From Bacillota bacterium (lineage in GTDB: Bacteria; Bacillota_I; Bacilli_A; MOL361; Turicibacteraceae): 6,638 bases of DNA. The position numbers and the translations under genes were made by a program. The DNA is taken from NCBI GenBank assembly GCA_003486705.1, contig DNGE01000003.1, positions 1,448 through 8,085 of the forward strand, given 5' to 3'. Positions 1 to 5,741 of this stretch are shown here, in pieces. Positions within the stretch are counted from its first letter, which is position 1. Each line of letters begins with the position of its first letter. A model generated the notes under the pieces. It was given only the letters and a program-made list of their open reading frames with translations, did not search any database and was not told the origin of the DNA.

Positions 1-504
1 AATGACAAAGGGTTAAACATTGGATCGCGTCATATCACGGTTTCAACAAGTGGAATCGTTCCGAAAATTTATACCTTTGCAGATGAACACCCACAGGTGG
101 CATTTGCCATTTCATTACATGCTCCTAACGATGAGTTACGTAGTAAATTAATGCCGATTAACCGTGCGTATCCAATTAAAGAGTTATTTACAGCTGTTCA
201 TTATTATATTCGTACAACAAATCGTCGTATTACATTTGAGTATGGATTAATTAAAAATGAAAATGATACGTTGGAATGTGCACAAGAATTAGCGGAATTA
301 TTAAAAGGCTTAAACTGCCATGTTAATTTAATTCCGGTAAATTACGTACCAGAACGTGGTTATGAAAAAACACCAATTCAACATATTGAGCAATTTGAAA
401 ATACACTGAAAAAACGTGGAATCAATGTCACGGTAAGAAGGGAGCTTGGAAGTGATATTGACGCTGCGTGTGGACAATTAAGAGCCAAGGAGGGAGCTTT
501 ATAA
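1..504 (+). CDS. rlmN: RlmN, dual-specificity 23S rRNA (A2503)/tRNA (A37) C2-methyltransferase, C-terminal part
   Basis: This is the 3' part of a radical-SAM RNA methyltransferase that makes 2-methyladenosine in 23S rRNA and some tRNAs in the cytoplasm. The reading frame is open from base 1 and the true start lies upstream, so 167 residues are visible of a protein usually about 350-360 long. The GTG at 97 is an internal codon, not a start. Recognisable blocks are RHITVSTSGIVPKI (residues 11-24), the AISLHAPND block followed by MPINRAYP, and the C-terminal DIDAACGQLR. The cysteine of that last motif (residue 157, bases 469-471) corresponds to the methyl-carrying catalytic cysteine of the family. 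The CxxxCxxC iron-sulfur motif would lie upstream, outside the window. The TAA stop abuts the prpC ATG with no gap, so the two are probably translationally coupled. Identification is firm. Confidence 0.96.
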   Translation, partial: NDKGLNIGSRHITVSTSGIVPKIYTFADEHPQVAFAISLHAPNDELRSKLMPINRAYPIKELFTAVHYYIRTTNRRITFEYGLIKNENDTLECAQELAELLKGLNCHVNLIPVNYVPERGYEKTPIQHIEQFENTLKKRGINVTVRRELGSDIDAACGQLRAKEGAL

Positions 505-1254
505 ATGGAAACACGATTGTCGTTCCAGACAGATATTGGAAAGAAAAGAGCACATAATGAAGATGCTGTTAAAATATATGAAAATGATTTTTGTAAATTA
601 ATGGTAGTTGCTGATGGAATGGGTGGCCATGAAGCGGGTGATATTGCGAGTGCGATGGTGATTAATGTGTTAGATGCTGAGTTTTCTAACACCACTGATT
701 TTGAAACAGCTGAGCACGCGCGTGTCTGGATAAAAGCAGTCTTAAATAAAATAAATACAGATATTCTCTCGTACATAGAAGATAATAAAATCACACATGG
801 TATGGGAACAACCGTTATTATATCGATTATAACGAAAAAGTTTGTGTGTTTTGGTCATGTTGGGGATAGCAGAGCATACTATTATTCGAATAATAGATTG
901 CGACAAGTTACAAAAGATCACACATTCGTTAGACGTTTAGTTGAAGAAGGAAAGTTGTCAGAAGCACAAGCAAAAAGGCATCCGCATCGAAATATTATCA
1001 TGAATGCTCTTGGGGTTAACCAAGAGTTAAAGTTTGATTTTATTGTATTGGAACGTTATAACGTAGATGGTATTTTATTGTGTACAGATGGGTTAACAAC
1101 ATCGGTTGAAGATGAGCAGATTATTACGCTTTTATCACAACCAACGATGACAGAATATAAAGTGAATCAGCTAATTAATTTAGCGAATGAATATGGTGGT
1201 ACTGACAATATCTCAGTTGCGCTATTTGAATGTCTAGAAGGGAGTTGGACTTAA
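505..1254 (+). CDS. prpC: PrpC/Stp, PP2C-family protein serine/threonine phosphatase
   Basis: This is a cytoplasmic metal-dependent (Mn2+/Mg2+) phosphatase that removes phosphate from Ser/Thr residues and opposes the kinase encoded next door. At 249 residues it is the normal bacterial PP2C size. Visible PP2C motifs are RAHNEDA (15-21), VVADGMGGHEAGDIAS (34-49) with metal ligands D37 and G38, GMGTT (99-103), GHVGDSRAYYY (117-127), CTDGL (193-197) with D195, and GGTDNIS (231-237) with D234. All expected metal-binding acids are present, so it should be active. The start is ATG 505 with the SD AAGGAGG at 487-493, inside the end of rlmN. The stop overlaps the prkC start by one base (TAATG), which fits balanced production of phosphatase and kinase. 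Nothing looks truncated. Confidence 0.97.
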   Translation: METRLSFQTDIGKKRAHNEDAVKIYENDFCKLMVVADGMGGHEAGDIASAMVINVLDAEFSNTTDFETAEHARVWIKAVLNKINTDILSYIEDNKITHGMGTTVIISIITKKFVCFGHVGDSRAYYYSNNRLRQVTKDHTFVRRLVEEGKLSEAQAKRHPHRNIIMNALGVNQELKFDFIVLERYNVDGILLCTDGLTTSVEDEQIITLLSQPTMTEYKVNQLINLANEYGGTDNISVALFECLEGSWT

Positions 1255-2561
1255 TGATTATTGGTACAACGGTTAATTCGCGATATGACATCAAAATGTT
1301 AATCGGTGACGGGGGAATGGCAAATGTTTATTTAGCATATGACCGTACTTTAAAACGTCATGTTGCAATTAAGATGCTTCGTTACGAATTATCAAAAGAT
1401 GAAGCGTTTATTAAACGATTTAAACGAGAATCGATGCAAGTCATTGATTTAGACCATCCGAATATTGTCCATGTTTATACGGTTGGCGATTACAAACAAC
1501 AACCGTTTATTGTTATGGAGTATGTAAAAGGAAAAACGTTAAAAGATTTCTTGCGCGAACATGGAGCAGTAAGTCCGGAACTGGCCATCTCAATTATGAG
1601 TCAACTAGCTTCGGGTGTTCGATATGCGCATGAGAATAATATTATTCATCGTGACTTAAAAACACAAAATATCATGATCACAGATGATCATTTAGTTAAA
1701 ATAACAGACTTTGGAATTGCTCTTTCAAGTAATGAAGCAGATATTACCCAAACGAATACGATTATGGGATCGGTTCATTATTTAGCGCCAGAGCTTGCGC
1801 GCGGAAACTTAGCAACAGAGCGTTCAGATATTTATGCATTAGGAATTATTTTGTTTGAATTATTAACAGGTGATGTTCCATTTAAAGGGGAAGGTGCTGT
1901 CAATATTGCCCTTCAGCATTTAGAAGCTGACATGCCATCGATTAAATCATACAGTGATGAACTTCCAAATAGTTTAGATAATATTGTTAAAAAAGCTACT
2001 GCTAAACGTCCGTTAGAACGTTATCAACAGGTGAGTGCGCTTGAATCAGATTTAAATACGGCTTTACAATTAGACCGAATTGATGAACCGTTACTCGAAA
2101 GTACGGTCATTGCCGACTTAGAACAAACAAGGGTGATGCCGAATTTAGAAGCGGAGGTATCAGAAGAAATGGCTAAGAAAAAAGCTAAAGTCAAAAAAAA
2201 TAAAAAGAATAACCCATTCACATTTTTAAATACGTCGTTAATACTTGTTTACACGGTATTTATTGTAATGGCAATCTTTTTCTATAATCTTATTATTTAT
2301 GAACCAGCACACAGTAAAACAGAGGAAGTATACGTTCCGGATGTGTCACTTTTAACAGTTGACGAAGCGAGAACAGAACTTGAGAAGTATAACTTAAAAA
2401 ATGCTAAAGTTATTTATATTGAAGATGCTAATTATGATGAAGGCGATGTGTTTAAAACAACACCTTCAGTTGGTACTCGTGTTAAGGTAAATTCAGAGAT
2501 TACATTCTATGTCGCAAAAAAACCGAGTCGTAGCACAAGTTCTGAAGAATCTGCCCAATAA
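1254..2561 (+). CDS. prkC: PrkC, membrane-anchored PASTA serine/threonine protein kinase with a single PASTA repeat
   Basis: This is a Hanks-type kinase; in the family it senses muropeptides or lipid II and phosphorylates translation and cell-wall proteins. From ATG 1254 (SD AAGGGAG at 1238-1244) it has 435 residues. Kinase landmarks are the glycine loop GDGGMANVY (18-26), catalytic Lys40 (VAIK), HRDLKTQN (132-139) with D134, DFG (152-154), the activation loop around DITQTNTIMGS (163-173) with candidate phosphothreonines, and APE (178-180). A basic stretch (308-318) precedes one membrane segment (about 325-349), which places the kinase in the cytoplasm. Outside is one PASTA domain (about 358-421, starting VYVPDVSLLTVDEA), then a Ser/Glu-rich tail. 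B. subtilis PrkC has three PASTA repeats plus an Ig-like domain and is about 648 residues long, so this receptor part is very short. An upstream in-frame start at 1230 is possible but lies within prpC and is poorly placed for the SD. Confidence 0.96.
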   Translation: MIIGTTVNSRYDIKMLIGDGGMANVYLAYDRTLKRHVAIKMLRYELSKDEAFIKRFKRESMQVIDLDHPNIVHVYTVGDYKQQPFIVMEYVKGKTLKDFLREHGAVSPELAISIMSQLASGVRYAHENNIIHRDLKTQNIMITDDHLVKITDFGIALSSNEADITQTNTIMGSVHYLAPELARGNLATERSDIYALGIILFELLTGDVPFKGEGAVNIALQHLEADMPSIKSYSDELPNSLDNIVKKATAKRPLERYQQVSALESDLNTALQLDRIDEPLLESTVIADLEQTRVMPNLEAEVSEEMAKKKAKVKKNKKNNPFTFLNTSLILVYTVFIVMAIFFYNLIIYEPAHSKTEEVYVPDVSLLTVDEARTELEKYNLKNAKVIYIEDANYDEGDVFKTTPSVGTRVKVNSEITFYVAKKPSRSTSSEESAQ

Positions 2562-2611
2562 TGCACCAAAGAATGAGACAGTTGAGTCAGACAGCACGGC
2601 AATAAATTCAG

Positions 2612-2625
2612 AAGGTGATAATTTG
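2612..2625 (+). promoter_or_regulatory. Ribosome binding site and TTG start that decide the rsgA start
   Basis: The sequence AAGGTGAT (2612-2619) matches the downstream part of the ideal AAAGGAGGTGAT and sits at correct spacing for TTG 2623-2625. No comparable SD precedes the upstream in-frame ATG at 2509. The family N-terminus (basic residues, then ILKALSGFYYV) begins exactly here. The TTG start may lower rsgA translation relative to its neighbours; that last point is inference. Confidence 0.8.
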
Positions 2626-3510
2626 AAAAAAGGTACAATTTTAAAAGCATTAAGTGGATTTTATTATGTAGAAAATAAAGAAACAGGTGAACTGATTCAA
2701 TGTCGTAGCCGTGGTTTATTTCGTAAGAAAAAAATCACGCCATTAGTCGGTGATTTCGTCTCTTTTCAACTTGAAGAGGATGGAACAGGTTATGTGATGG
2801 AAGTTCATGAACGTACAAATGAATTAGTGCGTCCCCCAATAGCAAATGTTGATATGGCTTTAGTTGTTTTCTCAGTAAAGGAACCTGATTTTAACTTAAA
2901 GTTACTCGATCGTTTCTTAGCTGTGATTGAGGCTAATCGCATTGAACCTGTCATTGTTTTAACAAAATTAGATTTATTAACAGAGGAAGAACGTGCTTCA
3001 ATTCAACCAAGTATTGATTATTATTCAAATATTGGCTATAAGATCATTGAAACCTCAGCCAAAAAAGGGTTGGGTCTTGAGGAAATTATGGAATTGATGA
3101 ATGATCATATTATTGTAATCTGTGGTCAATCTGGGGTTGGGAAGTCATCGTTATTAAACTCGATTGATGAGACGTTGGCATTACAAGTTAATGAAATTTC
3201 TAAGGCGCTTGGCCGCGGAAAACATACGACTCGCCATGTTGAGTTACATAAGATTAATGAGGGGTTAATTGCGGATACACCGGGGTTTAGTTCATTAGAT
3301 TTAGATCAATTAGAACCGATTGATTTATCGCAGTGTTTTATTGATTTTTATGAGCTTTCAGACTCATGTAAGTTTAGAGGATGTTTACATGAAAATGAAC
3401 CTAAATGTGCCGTTAAATCAGCAGTTGAAAGTGGTGAAATCATTTCAACGCGATATGATAATTACTTAGTCTTTTTAAATGAAATTAAAACACGCAAACC
3501 GAAGTACTAG
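2623..3510 (+). CDS. rsgA: RsgA, circularly permuted ribosome small-subunit-dependent GTPase
   Basis: RsgA is a late 30S-assembly GTPase that checks the decoding centre and is stimulated by the small subunit. The OB-fold region (about 1-70) contains ALSGFYYV and KITPLVGD. It is followed by the permuted GTPase order: G4 TKLD (114-117), G5 SAK (145-147), P-loop GQSGVGKS (168-175), switch region GRGKHTTRH (197-205) and G3 DTPG (218-221). The C-terminal zinc site is C249, C254, H256 and C262. I place the start at TTG 2623, giving 295 residues (about 298 in B. subtilis), because the protein then opens MKKGTILKALSGFYYV like the family and has the SD AAGGTGAT at 2612-2619. The frame stays open up to an ATG at 2509, but that start would overlap prkC by 53 bases and add a 38-residue tail unlike RsgA. 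It follows prkC by 61 nt. Confidence 0.94.
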   Translation: MKKGTILKALSGFYYVENKETGELIQCRSRGLFRKKKITPLVGDFVSFQLEEDGTGYVMEVHERTNELVRPPIANVDMALVVFSVKEPDFNLKLLDRFLAVIEANRIEPVIVLTKLDLLTEEERASIQPSIDYYSNIGYKIIETSAKKGLGLEEIMELMNDHIIVICGQSGVGKSSLLNSIDETLALQVNEISKALGRGKHTTRHVELHKINEGLIADTPGFSSLDLDQLEPIDLSQCFIDFYELSDSCKFRGCLHENEPKCAVKSAVESGEIISTRYDNYLVFLNEIKTRKPKY

Positions 3511-3530
3511 GAAGTAGAGGAGAGACAACT

Positions 3531-4178
3531 ATGTTAAAGATTGCACCGTCAATTTTATCAGCAGATTTTTCAAAATTAGCAGAGGATGTTAAGGAAATCG
3601 AGGCATTAGGAGCAGATTATGTTCATATTGATGTCATGGATGGACATTTTGTTCCGAATATTACATTAGGGGCTGGTGTGGTTAAATGTTTACGACCACA
3701 TTCAAAATTACCTTTTGATGTACATTTGATGATTGAAAACCCAGATCAATACATTCCTGATTTTGTTGCAGCAGGTGCCGATATTATTACGGTTCATGTA
3801 GAAGCATGTCGTCATTTACACCGCACGTTACAGTTAATTAAATCAAGTGGTGTTCAGTGTGGGGTAGTATTAAATCCACATACACCAGTTGAGATGATTA
3901 AGCATGTATTAGCCGATGTAGATTGGGTTTTGATTATGTCTGTTAATCCTGGTTTTGGTGGGCAATCATTTATTGAAAACACGTTAGAAAAAGTAAAAAC
4001 ATTAAATGAATGGCGCCAAACATTAGGTTATGAATACATTATTGAAATTGATGGTGGAGTAAATGAGCAAACGGCTCGTTTATGTGAAGCGGCAGGTGTT
4101 GATGTAGTCGTTGCAGGTTCGGCTGTCTTTAATGCGCCAAATCGTGCTGAAGCCATTCAAAAGATTAAAGGTGAATAA
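3531..4178 (+). CDS. rpe: Ribulose-phosphate 3-epimerase
   Basis: This enzyme interconverts D-ribulose 5-phosphate and D-xylulose 5-phosphate in the pentose phosphate pathway, in the cytoplasm. It is a single TIM barrel of 215 residues, the usual length. Signature segments are the N-terminal APSILSADFS, HIDVMDGHFVPN (32-43), DVHLMIENP (63-71), MSVNPGFGGQSF (136-147) and EIDGGVN (172-178). The metal and catalytic set is complete: H32, D34, H65 and D174, with D34 and D174 as the acid/base pair. ATG 3531 has the SD AGAGGAGAG ending about 8 nt upstream. The gap to rsgA is 20 nt and to thiN only 3 nt, so all three are almost certainly co-transcribed. The same rsgA-rpe-thiN order is standard in Bacilli. 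Confidence 0.98.
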   Translation: MLKIAPSILSADFSKLAEDVKEIEALGADYVHIDVMDGHFVPNITLGAGVVKCLRPHSKLPFDVHLMIENPDQYIPDFVAAGADIITVHVEACRHLHRTLQLIKSSGVQCGVVLNPHTPVEMIKHVLADVDWVLIMSVNPGFGGQSFIENTLEKVKTLNEWRQTLGYEYIIEIDGGVNEQTARLCEAAGVDVVVAGSAVFNAPNRAEAIQKIKGE

Positions 4179-4181
4179 TAA

Positions 4182-4817
4182 ATGATCGTAAATATTGTTT
4201 GCGGTGGGCCGATAAAAAAGTTGGATTTAACTTATTTTGAAGCGGCAAATGTCTATAATATTGGTGTTGACCGTGGGTCAATTCAATTACTACAACAAGG
4301 GATAACGCCTCATGCGTGTATTGGGGATTTTGATTCGATTACAAAAGATGAACTGGAATATGTTATGGCGCATTGTAAGGATGTGAGGGTGCTTAAACCT
4401 GAAAAGGATGAGACCGATACGGAAGTTGCGATTGAGTACGCCGTAAGCTTAAATTGTGATGAAATTCGATTGTTTGGTACGCTGGGTGGTCGATTTGATC
4501 ATACGATGGCTAATCTTAAGTTGTTAGCTCGTTTTGCAAGTTCTTTGGTGAAGCTCACGTTATATGATGAACAAAATACAGTCACTATTTTAAATCCAGG
4601 TCACTATGTTTTTGATAGACTCCCATATGTTTACTTATCTTTTTTTGCCTATGAGCAAGATGTAACGGGATTGACGTTTAAAAACCTAAAGTACCCTTTA
4701 CAAAATTATCATTTAAAACAAGATGATATTCGTTGTGTTAGTAATGAAATGTTAGATGAAGTGTTTGAAATAAAGTTTGATTCAGGCCAACTTTTAATGA
4801 TAAATAGTCATGATTAG
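4182..4817 (+). CDS. thiN: Thiamine pyrophosphokinase ThiN
   Basis: ThiN transfers pyrophosphate from ATP to thiamine, making thiamine diphosphate directly from salvaged thiamine. The protein has 211 residues, near the roughly 214 of B. subtilis ThiN. The catalytic N-terminal domain shows GVDRGS (28-33), the acidic GDFDSI (48-53), PEKDETDTE (73-81), where acids bind Mg2+ and ATP, and GTLGGRFDH (99-107). The C-terminal beta domain (about 125-211) is more divergent, as is usual, and ends in a GQLLMINS-like strand. The SD AAAGGTGA (4167-4174) lies inside the end of rpe, with ATG 4182 three bases after the rpe stop. The sporulation promoter for spoVM begins at the base after the TAG stop. Confidence 0.95.
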   Translation: MIVNIVCGGPIKKLDLTYFEAANVYNIGVDRGSIQLLQQGITPHACIGDFDSITKDELEYVMAHCKDVRVLKPEKDETDTEVAIEYAVSLNCDEIRLFGTLGGRFDHTMANLKLLARFASSLVKLTLYDEQNTVTILNPGHYVFDRLPYVYLSFFAYEQDVTGLTFKNLKYPLQNYHLKQDDIRCVSNEMLDEVFEIKFDSGQLLMINSHD

Positions 4818-4846
4818 TCATATCTTAAACGCAATACACATATAGT
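4818..4846 (+). promoter_or_regulatory. Candidate sigma-E (mother-cell sporulation) promoter of spoVM
   Basis: TCATATC (4818-4824) and CATATAGT (4839-4846) are separated by exactly 14 bases. The B. subtilis sigma-E consensus as I know it is KMATATT-N14-CATACANT, so each element has one mismatch and the spacing is right. Transcription would begin near 4852-4854, leaving a leader of about 30 nt before spoVM. In B. subtilis spoVM is a sigma-E gene. No sigma-A -35 box is visible at the right distance from the TATAGT inside the -10 element. Confidence 0.7.
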
Positions 4847-4882
4847 GTAAAGAAATCAGTAACAGTCAAAAGGAGTGTTCAT

Positions 4883-4963
4883 ATGAGATTTTACACGATC
4901 AAATTACCAAAATGGTTAAGTGCTATTGTTGTTGGATGTATGAATTTATTCAAGAAGAACTAA
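4883..4963 (+). CDS. spoVM: SpoVM, 26-residue amphipathic spore-coat anchoring peptide
   Basis: This tiny gene encodes a peptide starting MRFYTIKLPKWLSAIV and ending NLFKKN. B. subtilis SpoVM, also 26 residues, starts MKFYTIKLPKFLGGIV, so 11 of the first 16 positions are identical. The family forms an amphipathic helix on the convex outer forespore membrane, recruits and anchors the SpoIVA ATPase, and so starts coat assembly and supports cortex formation. Pro9, which matters for curvature recognition, is kept. The second half diverges: the middle arginine of the B. subtilis peptide is Val17 here, and Cys19 is present. The SD AAAGGAG (4869-4875) lies 7 nt before ATG 4883. Its position right after thiN matches B. 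subtilis. It has its own sigma-E-like promoter and a terminator immediately after the stop. Length, sequence and context agree. Confidence 0.95.
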   Translation: MRFYTIKLPKWLSAIVVGCMNLFKKN

Positions 4964-4994
4964 AAACTGTCGAAAAGCTCGACAGTTTTTTTTT
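4962..4994 (+). terminator. Intrinsic terminator after spoVM
   Basis: ACTGTCGA (4966-4973) pairs with TCGACAGT (4979-4986) around the 5-nt loop AAAGC, followed by a run of nine T (4986-4994). The As at 4962-4965 can extend the stem against the T run. The hairpin begins within the spoVM stop codon. It should end both spoVM and read-through transcripts of the rlmN-thiN operon. Confidence 0.95.
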
Positions 4995-5042
4995 ATCTAT
5001 TATTGGGAGTTAATGTTGGTGTGAACAAATTGATTAATTAGA

Positions 5043-5108
5043 ATGGTTATAGCAGATGTGCTTGCGTTAATAGGAGTTTTAGTCGTAAGTTTATTACGAG
5101 AGGGTTGA
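5043..5108 (+). CDS. Doubtful 21-codon hydrophobic mini-ORF
   Basis: ATG 5043 opens a frame reading MVIADVLALIGVLVVSLL followed by a short charged end and TGA. The hydrophobic core of about 15 residues could span or sit on a membrane, like small toxins or small membrane peptides. There is no proper SD directly upstream; the nearest GGGAG (5005-5009) precedes an ATG at 5013 in the same frame that is stopped by TGA after three codons. It may be a decayed remnant or chance. I recognise no family. Confidence 0.2.
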   Translation: MVIADVLALIGVLVVSLLREG

Positions 5109-5156
5109 ATTATTTTTAATAGAAGTGACGGTGCAGATACAGGGGGGGTGAATAAT

Positions 5157-5210
5157 ATGTGCTGTAAACAGTGTTTGTTAATAAAATTAAGGATTTATTC
5201 GTTAAAATGA
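5157..5210 (+). CDS. Doubtful 17-codon cysteine-rich mini-ORF with a good SD
   Basis: ATG 5157 opens a peptide beginning MCCKQCLLIKLRIYSLK, 17 residues with three cysteines. It is preceded at sensible spacing by the GGGGGTGA-type SD in 5142-5151. The SD quality is the only positive evidence: no promoter is evident and the peptide is not one I recognise. It could be a small peptide, a leader for the downstream unit, or chance. Confidence 0.22.
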   Translation: MCCKQCLLIKLRIYSLK

Positions 5211-5227
5211 TTAATTATAGTTTATAA

Positions 5228-5267
5228 AAATTAATAAAATTAATAGCACAATTAATTTTGTTAATTT
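5228..5267. repeat. AT-rich palindrome upstream of the 5338 gene promoter
   Basis: The arm 5228-5244 (AAATTAATAAAATTAAT) pairs with 5251-5267 across the 6-base spacer AGCACA; 16 of 17 positions are complementary and the other is a T-G opposition. The right arm ends 5 bp before the -35 box at 5273. The left-arm core TTAATAAAATTAA also occurs at 5178-5190, 53 bp earlier. It lacks a U-tract, so an operator or an AT-rich UP element is more likely than a terminator. That role is inference. Confidence 0.6.
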
Positions 5268-5272
5268 AATCA

Positions 5273-5301
5273 TTGACGGAATAACGGTGATAACATATAA
5301 T
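5273..5301 (+). promoter_or_regulatory. Strong sigma-A promoter of the SHOCT/DUF2089 operon
   Basis: TTGACG (5273-5278) and TATAAT (5296-5301) are separated by exactly 17 bp, with AT-rich DNA upstream resembling an UP element. Transcription should start near 5308, about 30 nt before the GTG start at 5338. The promoter position rules out GTG 5287 and ATG 5302 as the start of the first gene, since both lie upstream of the predicted transcript start. Confidence 0.88.
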
Positions 5302-5321
5302 ATGACTAAAGGGAAATGGAA

Positions 5322-5340
5322 AAAGGTGGTGATTGGTGTG
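5322..5340 (+). promoter_or_regulatory. Near-ideal ribosome binding site fixing the start at GTG 5338
   Basis: AAAGGTGGTGAT (5322-5333) matches the full anti-SD complement AAAGGAGGTGAT at 11 of 12 positions. The GTG at 5338-5340 lies 8 nt after its GG core, whereas the next in-frame GTG (5347) lies 17 nt away. Confidence 0.85.
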
Positions 5341-5721
5341 TGTTATGTGTCAATACTTGAACGACTTGAAGCGGGCCGTCTGACTGTAAAACAAGCACAA
5401 AAAGAAATTGAAAAAGCAGCTAAGAAAAAAGGAATTAAGAATGCAAAGAAATTTAGTATAAAAATTGAGGCAGAAGAAGTGCGTTTTCGCTTTTCAGGCT
5501 TATATATTGGCTTAGTAAATGGTGTGATAAACATAGCGAAACCTATTATCTTGTTAGTACGTAAAAAAGATGATGAAGCAAATTCACATATTCGTAAGGA
5601 AGAAATGAAATTATTAATTAAGGTTATTCAGATTGTGCTTAAAGATTTTAAGAATTATCCTGCTATGACGCTAGTGTCGATTAAATCAAAAGATACAACG
5701 GTCTTAATTGAAACGAAATAA
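5338..5721 (+). CDS. SHOCT-like domain protein of unknown function (first gene of operon)
   Basis: This is a 127-residue protein whose molecular function I do not know. The N-terminus carries a short two-helix hairpin, ILERLEAGRLTVKQAQKEI (6-24), of the SHOCT-like type found at the ends of DUF2089 and YvlB/DUF4097-like proteins. A lysine-rich linker (26-38) follows, then a beta segment FSIKIEAEEVRFRF (39-52), a hydrophobic stretch GLYIGLVNGVINIAKPIILLV (54-74), a helical part (86-104) and a closing beta pair TLVSIKSKDTTVLIE (111-125). The hydrophobic stretch could be mistaken for a membrane helix. The downstream protein has a related, less hydrophobic segment here, so I favour a soluble domain, without certainty. 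The layout and length equal those of the gene at 6133, suggesting distant paralogues. The start is GTG 5338, chosen for its SD and promoter. The next gene starts 20 nt downstream. Confidence 0.8.
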   Translation: MCYVSILERLEAGRLTVKQAQKEIEKAAKKKGIKNAKKFSIKIEAEEVRFRFSGLYIGLVNGVINIAKPIILLVRKKDDEANSHIRKEEMKLLIKVIQIVLKDFKNYPAMTLVSIKSKDTTVLIETK

Positions 5722-5741
5722 ATGTTGTAATAGAAAGTGAT

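Larger units (their letters stand above)
4995..5272. other. Intergenic region without a convincing gene
   Basis: This stretch lies between the spoVM terminator and the promoter of the next transcription unit. I see no tRNA-like, rRNA-like or clear riboswitch structure. It contains two short open frames (5043-5108 and 5157-5210), a G7 run (5142-5148), a 13-base motif TTAATAAAATTAA present twice (5178-5190 and 5231-5243), and a long AT-only-armed palindrome (5228-5267). Base composition becomes extremely AT-rich from about 5175 onward. In B. subtilis rpmB follows spoVM; nothing resembling rpmB is present here. Confidence 0.7.

Noticed and set aside
378..794. 138-codon minus-strand open frame across the rlmN-prpC junction
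   Set aside because: It is antisense to two clear genes, with no SD and a composition typical of a shadow frame.
2024..2221. 65-codon minus-strand open frame inside prkC
   Set aside because: It lies opposite the basic juxtamembrane part of PrkC; the poly-Phe/Leu composition is the complement of lysine codons.
5228..5267. The palindrome read as an intrinsic terminator
   Set aside because: The stem has no G-C pairs and no T-tract follows; the spoVM terminator already lies upstream.
5343..5534. 63-codon minus-strand open frame opposite the 5338 gene
   Set aside because: It is antisense to a gene with a strong promoter, SD and family pattern, and shows no recognisable protein features.
54..5721. 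Signs of mobile elements, CRISPR arrays, tRNA or rRNA genes
   Set aside because: I saw no regularly spaced direct repeats, transposase-like proteins, cloverleaf sequences or rRNA-like conserved segments.
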